Assembly: GCF_910592395.1 (NCBI RefSeq)
Contig: NC_088324.1
Location: 2,976,001 to 3,040,000 of the forward strand
DNA: 64,000 nucleotides
Direction: 5' to 3'
DNA from: Lineus longissimus
Lineage: Eukaryota > Nemertea > Pilidiophora > Heteronemertea > Lineidae
A program made the position numbers and the translations under genes. The notes beneath the pieces are model-generated. The model saw only the letters and a list, made by a program, of their open reading frames with translations. It did not search any database and was not told where the DNA came from. Numbering within the stretch: position 1 is the stretch's first letter; every line of letters begins with the position of its first letter. Shown one piece after another: positions 57,601-64,000 of the stretch.

Positions 57601-60600
57601 CTACTTTCCTCAATTGTGATGGGTACCAGATTAACTGGGCAAGTTTCCTGCGATGAACCAGCATCCCACCCAGGAGGAGTACTCCTGAAGTCACTTCGTG
57701 CTATGGAAACTGGGATAAGCTCAATTTTTGTCGCCGACTTTCAGAGTCCCACTTTGTTTAGAGCCTGCCTTTTATCCCTCCTGCTGTGCGGCAGCCATTT
57801 TTCAGCCGGTGCCACCATGTGCTGGCAGTGGATACCAATAAGGAACAGCAAAGCTAACTTTGATTAGAACAGTCTTAACTACTCAAAAGTGTCGCCATCT
57901 ACACCATTAGGATGAATCTAATATTCCCCGAGCGCGTTTGGCATGTTTAGAGAAGGTGTGACCACGTGCTGGTGAATTAACATTGTAGAAGGGCATGACG
58001 TACTCTGCACGTCATCTGCACTTCATGAAGTCATGTGCATGATGTGCTCTGCACGTTTAATTGATCTACAAAGTAACCCATATAATGCTACTTCCGTTTA
58101 TTAAGGTTGGTGTATCATTACGACCTGATGGGGCACGAATAGCCGCTGCTTCATTTGCTGACGACCCTCGAGAGGTATTAGCGTTGAATAACGGTTTTTT
58201 GGCCAATTCACCAAAACCTGTGGAGATGATCAAAGCTCTGTTAGACCGGCTTCAATACAGTAAGTACACTACATTATGTTGTATAATACAGAGTGTTTTG
58301 AGAGAGAAAAATATAACATTTAAGGTGCAAACATACGAAAAAGGGCATACAAATGAAATAATAAGTCTTGATGTCTTTGGGAAGTAGTATTAAGGTGGCG
58401 GTCTACCTTACGATAATGAGGTGCGCGCTTTCTAGAAAAACCCCAATAGCATATTTAAAACAAAAGGTAACCTGTTTATTTCAGCATGCATTTTTAGTTC
58501 CATCTTTTGTCTTCCCATTCTGTACCAAAGTTGTTTTATTTTGACCTGTTACAATAGAGCAAAGTAGCTTTTAATTAGAGGCCATAATTTGAGTTTTCAA
58601 CATTCCTGCAGGCTTTAGGGTGCGACATATCCGTTTCAAACTAGACTTTTTTCGATAGTAGCATGATGCGTGCAGATGCCATCGTTCCGTTTTTTTACGA
58701 AAATGCATTCCATTTAATTGGTATAAACAAATTAATGTCCGAAAAAACCTCTATTTACAGCTTTCTAAATATATTTATTATGACCCGAATATCTAACAAA
58801 AGCAACATGTTAGCATCTCGGAAGCACTGGCGGCGATATAATACAGAAAGAATTTTTAAGATCCATCCATCCAAAAAAGAGAAAACTTGCATGAAAAAAA
58901 TCGGGAACTAATCATGGCTCGCCGACCGCCAATAGCATTCCGCGAATATGACGTCACTGCAGCTGCTGCCCTCTATTTCCCCATCGCTGAATTACAGGCA
59001 ATGTCGGACAAACATGCGGTTTCGTAATGGATTCAGGCTTTCTAACTAGGGCAGTTAGATTCAATCTGGCACATGTCTGAGTGTTGGAAATACTACATAA
59101 TTGTTCTGAATATTTCTCTCTCTGACTCTATGGTATCTTTCATGCTAAAAACAATGCAGGGTCAAAGATAATTGACTTTGAAATAAGCTCAAATGCGTAC
59201 AAATTAGTGTCCATGTCCGACTGTCACGTGACTAAAACGTCATCAATATCTTATGCAAATGACCTTGTGAGCTATAAAAAGTAACTTCGCTGCATGCTAT
59301 TCTAAATCTCTCATTGCCGCCATGGCCTATAGTTATTTCGGATATTCGTGGTCTCCAAAGCTGAACAATGGGCTCGGTGTAAAATAGATTAAGCGCCTTG
59401 GCCGTGCTGAATGGCGTAAGTCGTGCGGTCGAAATTAAGACGTTCATTCTGCCAGGAATATACGCGGGACAGGCTTGCTCGTAACAATTCATTGTTACGT
59501 GTGGTCAATTGCAAACCGGGTCAAGACTGGGCTGATATCTGACTGACTGAGCTTGGAAGCCGAAACTGCCATGCAATAGGTTATAGAAAAGAGTATTACT
59601 CTGGAGGGAATTAATCTGCATGCGATTGACCGGCCCCGTGACAAGTGCACAAAAGATTAGTTCCGAGGATCGCCGCTCGATATATTATGGTAGACCACCA
59701 CCTTAAACGAAAAGGCCCAGGCCAGCTGCAAAATGGCCCCGGCATATTATTCAAATATCACTAACAAACGAGGCGTGACTTTCTCGTGCTCTCTTTGGAC
59801 CATTCTGCAAATAAATACGATATTTTCCTGACTATGGTCCATTATCGTTAACTACTAAATATAAACTCACTTGAATTATAATTGCAGGTGGTGAAACAGA
59901 CATCAACGGGGCGTTAGCGCACTACAGGATGAACATGATACCTTTAAGTCGTAAAATGAGAGCGAAAGCAAAACAGTACTTATTCATTTTGTCAGATGGT
60001 GAGTAGGAACCATCAGCAGAAATTTCTGAGCAAGCGAAACATGACCTTATGAAAATTCACACAATCCGAGTCGAAAAGGCACTAATGTGGCAATACAATG
60101 TATCCAGAAGTATTAAGGTAGCAGGAAGGGTTGGGCGTTTGTGGTTTCTGAGTCTGAGGGGGTTGGTGTCTGTTGACTGTGCTTTAAGAGAGACTAGGCA
60201 TGGCGCCAGTCTCTCTTAAAGCACAGTCAACAGGCATTTGGTCTCAGTATTTGGGTTTTGATTGCCATGACTGTACCCCTGTAAAAGTCAGAGGAGGAGA
60301 AGTTTGGAATGATGAAAGCATTGAAGAAGTAGAAATGTTATTATTGAGGAAAGCAAATTTTATTATGAGACTAGAAGGCAGTGTCCTGACTTGATTATTT
60401 TGAAAATGGCGGTCTGAACACATTAAAAGGTGGAACATGGCATTTTATCGACTTTGAAGTGTTCCGCAGTTAAAGGGAGACTATAGGCAGCAGCTAGGTA
60501 GGCAAGATAAAGTCATACAAATTTGCCAATAGGGGTCAGTCATATCTCTAGGCATGGCGCTAGTCTCTCTTAAAGCACAGTCAACAGGCATTTGGTCTTA

Positions 60601-63383
60601 GTATTTGGGTAAGTACAGAATCAAGGCAGCTCAGAGAGCAATGATTGAACGATGCTGTGGACAAGTCCAAGGATACTGCATCAGTCACGACCAACTTCTC
60701 ATCAGAAAGCGTCACCACCAGCATATTCAATGTTCAGTTCCAACCTGTACCAGTCCAATGCACGCCTGTCATGGTCAGCAGTGGTCAGCTTAGCGCGATA
60801 TGGAACATTCTTCCGAAACTCAAGCGAGGGAAGTCTGCTCATTAGCCTATCTCGCGCACTGCTCCTTCTTGTCAAACATCGTGGTGCAGTGGGGCGTCCT
60901 CGAGGATTGCAGCTGGTCGGACAGACGTGAGGTGGAATGTGGGCGGCTGCACTTCTTCGTTGATGTGCGATGGCAGATAGCACAGTTGTTGCGTTGCATG
61001 ACAGCTGAAAGTGAATGTGATATCATAGAACTGAGGCGTTTGCAATGAGACTATAGGTGAAGTAGAAGGAAGGAGTGAAATGGGCCATCTTCCAGTGACT
61101 AATATACAGAGTAAGGGCACTGGGTGTTGTTAGATTCAGCATTGAATGTATTCCTTGTACAAGCGTGAATAGTGTGGACATACAGTGAGAGGTGAGAGAC
61201 CCCTATTGACTACTTCTTGTAACTTTATCTTGGATAGTGCCCCTTTATCAAGACTGAAACCCACTGTGCGGGGCTAAGAAATTACCTTTATAATCCTAGT
61301 TTGATAACCACTGTGTAGATGATTTGAAGAGTGCTCTGTGGATGTGTGCCTGTAATGTCAATGAAAGTATGATGAGGTGATGACGATAGTGGAATGACGA
61401 AATATTGGAAAGAGATCTAGGCTATTCCTAGAAGAACATATGTCCTGTTTTGACTAGGTGGCGCATTTTAGAATCAGCAGTGAGCACTGTGTGTAACATG
61501 GTGGAGGCAGCGGAGATAATAACTGTGTCGAAAGTATTGTTATAGGGCCTTTCCTAGGCCCATGGAGTTAAATTTACAATCTACGATTGAAAAGACGTAG
61601 TTTGATCGCATTCAACTATAAATCCATTGAACAGTTGTGTTCCTTTAGTCAACCGATGACCTTTTGTTGGGCCATGATCGGGGATTGTAAACTGTAAATG
61701 TATTATGGACTGGGAGACGGGGGAAACACAAGTGAAACTGAAATAGACCAAAACAAGTGATTTTGGGGCTTTGGTTTAGACGCATGCCCCACATGGGATT
61801 ATACGGTTCATGTGAACTTGTCGACATCTACATGATCTAGTGCTGTTATTGGTCATGGTACATGGTAGGCCTAATTATCATGGCTATATGTTTCAGGAAA
61901 AGCTCGGAGTAAAATGAACTGCCGATGAATAATGATGTTGTTCATGTTTACCATGTTTACTAGTACATAGCCATAGGGTATGCACTGGCCAGTGCACTTT
62001 CTGCACGTCGTCATGGTCATGTACGTGATACCTTGCATATTTTGTTTTTTGAATGCGCATGCTTTTAGGGCAAAATCACTTGTACCAACACTAATGAATA
62101 ATGTCTTCTTATCCCTATGACTCCATACACAGTGAGGGCATTGTCCCATTCCCATCAAATGGTAACTTATTGTACCGTATTAGGGTGGAAGTTGGGGAGC
62201 AGATACCTACCTTTGCACGCCTGCCGTAATCAGTAGTGATGAGCTTAGCGCGATATGGAACATTCTTCAGAAACTCAAGCGAGGGAAGTCTGCTCATTAG
62301 CATATCTCGCGCACTGCTCCTTCTTGTCAAACATCGTAGTGAAATCGTAATGGAAAACGTCTGGCTTTGCGCCAGACGTTGAGACTAATAAGTGAAGAAC
62401 TAATAGGTAAAGAACTTCTACTTGCGCGAGACTGCTCTGATAAAATTATCATTGCAGAGACTACGGTGACGTACACATATATTTTTTACAATCAAAAATG
62501 CCCTCAAAAGACGAAACGGAATGATTATTTTATTGATATTTCCTACTATATACCTTCCAATTATCACTTTATACAAATAGATCGGCGTTAGGTCGCATGC
62601 TTTTCTTTCCTGGTGACACTATAAAGCAAAATAGTTGCAACCCCGTAAATGCGCTATAAGTCCAATAATAAGTGACGGTGACCCGTTATAAATGTTTCGC
62701 CAGCTTCGCTTTTTTGCCGCTACGCGGCGCGTTGGGCCCTTGCGTCGAGCCATCTTTCAATGAACGAAATCGCTTGACTTGATTCGGACCTCGTTCACGT
62801 GCGGTGACGGAGTTTCGGAATCAACGAATATAGCTTTGATTTTATGTTATATTTGTTCATTCGCCCAATTAATGAATACATCTATAATATACATGTATTC
62901 ATTATTTGGCATATTATGCTATCGAGAATTCAAAAGTTTTCACATTCATTCCCAAACCATACTAGGCGTCGTCAGTAGTGGCAACGATTAAAAAAAAGAT
63001 AATTAATCAAATGCCTGATTAGTTGATAGTCGTAGCGATGTGGGCAAGGACATTCTCAGTGGAAAATTACAATAGAAAGGTTAGGCATGAGTTTAATACA
63101 TGCAAGCATGTGATATTGTATGTTACAGGGAAATACAACAGAGCAGAATGTCCCGTAGAATCAGCCAAGGAACTTCGTGGAGACCCGTTGAAAGTCGAAA
63201 TCTTCTCAGTGAAGATAGGCAATGACAAAAAGACCGGCGAGGCTAGGAAAAACACACAGGTCCTAATCGATATGTCGTCGGAGAAAGAGATGAATGTTGA
63301 TGGAACAGCTCCACATTATTTTAATCTGCAAAGCTACGCCACCTTTGACTATTTGGTTCAGAAGCTGCTAAATGGAAGTATCG
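36539..63383 (+). CDS. Complement factor B/C2-like CCP-vWA gene, 5' part (11 coding exons, open at the right)
   Basis: Coding exons: 36567-36616 (signal peptide), CCP1 37164-37349, CCP2 37548-37781, CCP3 38132-38416, CCP4 42930-43121, CCP5 51981-52181, CCP6 55235-55411, then vWA 56932-57152, 58106-58259, 59888-59998 and 63129-63383. All junctions have AG acceptors and GT donors and join in frame, about 688 codons without a stop. The order signal peptide, CCP modules, vWA is that of factor B/C2, the protease that builds the C3 convertase of the alternative and classical pathways; SVEP1-type proteins start with the vWA instead. A basic RGRR site precedes the vWA, where factor D or C1s cuts in vertebrates. 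Six CCPs is more than the vertebrate three. The serine protease domain, if present, lies beyond 64000, so a protease-less CCP-vWA protein is not excluded. Confidence 0.82.
37164..37349 (+). CDS. CCP/sushi module 1
   Basis: 62 codons, phase 1-1, acceptor TTTGCAG, donor GTTAGT. Four Cys (ADCHQPLP, IICNRHY, IRCLPNG, PPCQ) and the Trp before the last Cys give a standard sushi fold with two disulfides. The conserved PTNGYV segment is present. Confidence 0.88.
37548..37781 (+). CDS. CCP/sushi module 2
   Basis: 78 codons, phase 1-1. Cys in TVTCDTPP, FRCNPGHF, VYCGNDLHW and FRCLG. It is longer than a usual 60-residue module because of an insert between the first two Cys (GGSWILTGRGPGDQY) and one after the second. 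One NHS sequon. Confidence 0.85.
38132..38416 (+). CDS. CCP/sushi module 3, enlarged
   Basis: 95 codons, phase 1-1. Cys in RECSKHPP, WFFCKPGYFF, LECMGPHW and PTCIG. An insert of about 35 residues rich in Tyr and Asp (DYHYYDYVSYGYEMQD) sits between Cys 2 and Cys 3, unusual for a sushi module, and may form a ligand or metal-contact loop. Confidence 0.87.
38788..38880 (+). repeat. SINE fragment with B box
   Basis: GGTCCCAGGTTCGATCCCAGG holds a polymerase III B box (GGTTCGATCCC, about 38795). A clear A box is lacking, and the sequence downstream is not tRNA-like. A truncated SINE is the best reading. Confidence 0.4.
38970..42120 (+). repeat. Hairpin repeat family, copy B (3.15 kb, full length)
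   Basis: It starts TTAGGGTAGCAGGAAGGG and ends GGGCCCTTGCGTC, the same as copies A and C. Near the start is a 25-bp perfect hairpin (39029-39053 with 39066-39090). The CTAGGCATGGCGCC..CAGTCAACAGG part of it recurs at about 39412, a partial internal repeat. It has an extra ~490 bases (40117-40607) absent from copy C, within which a TGTATTCCT.GTACAAGC.TGAATAGT segment repeats. The 3' end has a GCCGC-TAC-GCGGC hairpin about 20 bases from the terminus. Open frames shared with copy C around 39510-39930 and 41741-41923 have no recognised domain. There are no terminal inverted repeats; a Helitron/Helentron-like family is possible. Confidence 0.8.
39029..39090. repeat. 25-bp perfect hairpin in copy B
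   Basis: TGTTGACTGTGCTTTAAGAG... (39029-39053) pairs exactly with its complement at 39066-39090 across a 12-base loop AGGCATGGCGCC. The same structure occurs at 60171-60232 and, with one change, at 18106-18166. Confidence 0.9.
42272..42715 (-). mobile_element. Second copy of the GAGACAAGACCAC MITE
   Basis: It is the reverse orientation of 10178-10611, 444 bases, with the same terminal repeats. TTAT flanks both ends (42268-42271, 42716-42719), the complement of the ATAA seen at the other copy, confirming the 4-base target. Confidence 0.88.
42930..43121 (+). CDS. CCP/sushi module 4
   Basis: 64 codons, phase 1-1. Cys in FTCPVPTV, NMTCDTGYLAL, IKCSMQR and PPSCKG, with the Trp in GWDLDPP. NMT and similar sequons suggest N-glycosylation. 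The acceptor GGTTGCCAG and donor GTAAGC are canonical. Confidence 0.88.
47127..47640 (+). repeat. Tandem repeat, three ~180-195-bp units
   Basis: CATTCCAGTCAGTTACTGAAG recurs (47147, 47325, then a diverged form near 47522). Each is followed by a GCTGATGGCATGT-like segment and CC(A/T).GTCCATATATTTCA. The last unit is the most diverged. Confidence 0.75.
47866..48055. mobile_element. 190-bp MITE with palindromic ends
   Basis: TGTGACCCGTCACAGCAAAA at 47866 mirrors its complement ending at 48055; the match continues through ACCAGG and the CATGTCGC word. TA lies on both sides. The end itself, TGTGACCCGTCACA, is a near-palindrome, so each terminus can fold on its own. Non-coding. Confidence 0.85.
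48710..49325 (+). repeat. Direct repeat pair, ~200-bp units
   Basis: GAATGGAAACAACCAATTTG occurs near 48739 and 49139. Both are followed by GTCCTTATT..A.AGGTTGTC, GTCCACTGTATAT or a close variant, and an ACAATGTCACA.CAGTTATTTA end. About 200 unrelated bases separate the copies. Confidence 0.75.
50394..50975 (-). CDS. Unrecognised coding exon, antisense in the intron
   Basis: An open frame of about 190 codons on the minus strand, ending at a TAG (50393-50395). It begins without an ATG just after an ATTAAAAG acceptor-like site at about 50976. The first half is acidic and Ser/Thr/Pro-rich (PENEAAPSTEDPLTPT, then LEQMAYESMSEYQAQIGEQM). The second half is compact and looks folded (GEVLLGISNKTRLWVRSEE, FLVSVEDFGSFDAFCDSM, DEGEFIVLDV, WKATLAKRLADRVL). 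Composition and length suggest a real last exon. I recognise no family. A TE-borne protein or a nested antisense host gene are both possible. Confidence 0.45.
51345..51460 (-). CDS. Possible signal-peptide exon of the antisense gene
   Basis: ATG at 51460 on the minus strand opens MKKLKLLLILFFLLSTVIHV, a strong signal peptide with a Cys-Asn-Asp end, followed by an acidic stretch (SFDSEPDSELEDK). A weak donor (AAG|GTTTCT) would end it near 51350. Its phase does not match the exon at 50975, so another exon would be needed or the pairing is wrong. Confidence 0.35.
51981..52181 (+). CDS. CCP/sushi module 5
   Basis: 67 codons, phase 1-1. Cys in IRCVPPERPE, IICNRDFVL, RRCMKNGRW and ATCQPT. It resembles CCP1 closely around IICNR, suggesting these two modules share a recent ancestor. 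One NGS sequon. Confidence 0.88.
52226..52853. mobile_element. 628-bp foldback element with TTAA target
   Basis: GGTGAAACC at 52226 pairs with GGTTTCCTC ending at 52853; TTAA flanks both ends (52222-52225, 52854-52857). Inner arms match over about 190 bases (AATTGCATTTCAA.GAAT, GTTTGGGGCAAAATTCG, GTATTGTTTTAGAGTAATTA, AACTTTG.T.CACCAGAACT). The centre is ~190 bases. The plus-strand open frame 52455-52706 is part of this fold and is not taken as a gene. Confidence 0.8.
52858..54440. other. Intron sequence, no recognised gene
   Basis: A small CG-rich segment (52860-53420) differs in composition from the A/T-rich remainder and may be an older repeat. No splice-framed coding sequence is seen. 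Confidence 0.4.
54450..55124 (-). mobile_element. Internally deleted relative of the 58.4-kb TTAA element (inverted)
   Basis: It matches 58394-59450 in reverse: GGTAGACC end near 55111, AAACCCCAGTAGCATATTTAA, CCATCGTTCCG and GGATCCATCC...AAAAAAGAGAAAAC-type segments, then AACTTACACCATTCAGC and TGAACAATGGGC. Between CTCGATT and TTCTCGA (about 54605) it lacks several hundred bases present in the other copy. TTAA follows at 55125-55128. Confidence 0.75.
55235..55411 (+). CDS. CCP/sushi module 6
   Basis: 59 codons, phase 1-1. Cys in SHCPVPVIPYG, TYACQNGYIG, IKCKYDQWEP and PRCEG, plus an extra Cys in RGPCLIKC that makes an odd number and could pair between domains or chains. Acceptor TTTTCAG, donor GTATGC. 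Confidence 0.88.
55412..56931 (+). other. Intron between CCP6 and the vWA
   Basis: Mostly A/T-rich. I see no repeat boundary or extra module. A further small exon here cannot be excluded by eye. Confidence 0.45.
56932..57152 (+). CDS. vWA exon 1 with basic cleavage-like site and MIDAS DxSxS
   Basis: Enters in phase 1, ends in phase 0 (GAG AAG|GTATGC). A 40-residue linker ends in YLDTRGRRFDLNAPDG, directly followed by FDITFLIDSSGSIT, the first vWA strand with a perfect D-x-S-x-S metal site. In factor B and C2 the activating cut is at a basic pair in the same place. An NKT sequon lies in the linker. Confidence 0.88.
57153..58105 (+). other. vWA intron 1, with SINE
   Basis: Contains a tRNA-type SINE (57483-57870). 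The remaining sequence shows nothing recognisable except a repeated CTGCACGT(C/T) word near 58010-58050. Confidence 0.6.
57483..57870 (+). repeat. tRNA-derived SINE
   Basis: An A-box-like GTGGCGTGGTCCGTTGGTTT start is followed by a B box (TTGTTCGATTCCCGCC, about 57532-57547). A non-tRNA body runs on to about 57870. The open frame inside it (57535-57867) is not a gene. Confidence 0.65.
58106..58259 (+). CDS. vWA exon 2
   Basis: Phase 0 to phase 1; acceptor TTTATTAAG, donor GTAAGT. Encodes GVSLRPDGARIAAASFADD, the central strand of the vWA, then helical AKALLDRLQY-type sequence. The acceptor has a weak pyrimidine tract, but frame and domain continuity support it. Confidence 0.85.
58394..59702 (+). 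mobile_element. 1.3-kb TTAA DNA element (non-autonomous)
   Basis: GGTGGCGGTCTACC at 58394 mirrors GGTAGACCACCACC ending at 59702, with TTAA on both sides (58390-58393, 59703-59706). It has no transposase. Target and size fit a Kolobok- or piggyBac-derived MITE. It fills most of vWA intron 2. A related, inverted copy is at 54450-55124. Confidence 0.88.
59888..59998 (+). CDS. vWA exon 3 with remaining MIDAS residues
   Basis: 37 codons, phase 1-1; acceptor ATTGCAG, donor GTGAGT. Contains GGETDINGAL (the MIDAS Thr) and QYLFILSDG (the MIDAS Asp), so all five metal-site positions of the vWA are intact and metal-dependent ligand binding (C3b in factor B) is possible. Confidence 0.9.
59999..63128 (+). 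other. vWA intron 3, filled by repeat copy C
   Basis: Most of it is copy C (60112-62746). Short unique flanks remain at each side and show nothing else. Confidence 0.7.
60112..62746 (+). repeat. Hairpin repeat family, copy C (2.6 kb)
   Basis: Near-identical to copy B over most of its length, same orientation, same ends. It carries the 25-bp leader hairpin (60171-60195 with 60208-60232) and the GCCGC/GCGGC hairpin before the 3' end. It lacks the ~490-base block seen in B at 40117-40607 and has a few small indels (for example the missing GAAATC block near 60890). Shared open frames (60605-61050, 62367-62591) have no recognised domain. Confidence 0.85.
63129..63383 (+). CDS. vWA exon 4, end of the domain
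   Basis: 85 codons, phase 1-1; acceptor TATGTTACAG, donor GTGAGT. VEIFSVKIG is the last core strand of the vWA. HYFNLQSYATFDYLVQKLL is its final helix region, as in factor B and other CCP/vWA proteins. A phase-1 donor means the gene goes on past the window. Confidence 0.88.
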
Positions 63384-64000
63384 GTGAGTAAAAAAAATGC
63401 TTCCAATGCTTTTCCAAAACACTTTTAAAATAAAATTTTTAAAAATGTTGAAAAAAATATGGTTGAAAAAATACTTACGGTTTTTCAGCCAACACAAATA
63501 TAAGTTTTCAAGGAAAACTGAAAATCCGAAGGTTTTCCATTTTCCTAAAAAATCTCGATGGGGCGCATGTGCTCGCGAAAAAAAACCCCATAAAAGCTTT
63601 TCAAATGCTCTACAACATTTATTCTTATGAATATCTGATATAAATAAATAGATAAAACTGATCTAGATGCTGTTTAAACGGTTTCTAACATCTTTACGAT
63701 GGCAAAAACGGAATACATGTATGAGCACGATCCAAATTGGAGACTTTCTTACCGCACTTGTGCATATCCGTTTGGAGGCGGTACAACAAACAAGCAGGAT
63801 TGTAATTGCCACGCTGTGAAATCGCATTTTAGGAATGATCGAAGTGTTAGGTAATTGTCCAGCTGCTAAGGCACAAGATATAAATGATGAAAGCATGATT
63901 TGTGGCTAGATGGAAACACAGGAATCATCTATCTATTGAGCCTTTAGCTCGAGCTTGGCTCCTAACCACCCACCACCCCACCCCTCTTCCAGTCTGGTCA
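63384..64000 (+). other. Start of the next intron
   Basis: A/T-rich; no exon with a serine protease signature is seen before the window ends. Confidence 0.5.

Noticed and set aside
36539-63383. SVEP1 orthologue
   Set aside because: SVEP1 begins with the vWA domain; here six CCPs precede it and a basic cleavage-like site adjoins it. Kept as a lower-ranked alternative.

Overview
This is eukaryotic, intron-rich animal DNA, not microbial. The longest readable host gene is a sushi (CCP) plus von Willebrand A gene that resembles complement factor B/C2. With the TE spectrum (BEL/Pao, Harbinger, THAP-bearing TTAA elements, tRNA-type SINEs, foldback MITEs) and frequent TAGGCCTA-type words, this suggests a marine invertebrate deuterostome (echinoderm, hemichordate or amphioxus). 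The species cannot be fixed from the sequence alone.

Layout. 1-712: last coding exon (PAN/Apple-like) of a gene starting left of the window. 785-10904: one BEL/Pao LTR retrotransposon with decayed gag-pol. Its ~525-bp LTRs are each interrupted by later insertions: a SINE-containing 1.2-kb block and a THAP-gene TTAA transposon in the 5' LTR, and a 434-bp MITE in the 3' LTR. Each LTR supplies the empty-site control for insertions in the other. 10930-18570: MITEs, minisatellites and copy A of a three-copy hairpin-bearing family. 18821-25620: a 6.8-kb DNA transposon with long terminal inverted repeats made of tandem units. It encodes a DDE-type transposase and an XPG/FEN1-like nuclease with a CXC-like Cys cluster, apparently one reading frame now broken by three stops. 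27541-30792: a complete Harbinger element with a Myb/SANT-like gene and an intact-looking transposase. 30793-36100: intergenic DNA with a SINE and a TA-flanked foldback element.

36100-64000 is the 5' part of the CCP/vWA gene on the + strand: a 5' UTR exon, a signal-peptide exon, six single-exon CCP modules (all phase 1-1), four vWA exons with a complete MIDAS, and a basic site just before the vWA where factor B/C2 proteins are cut. The protease part expected of factor B would lie beyond position 64000. The introns hold two direct copies (B and C) of the hairpin family, an inverted pair of TTAA elements, foldback elements, tandem repeats, and a possible small antisense gene at 50.4-51.5 kb.

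The main points of interest are the XPG-nuclease transposon, the datable nested insertions in the BEL element, and the repeat-loaded complement-like gene, where direct and inverted repeats bracket functional exons.
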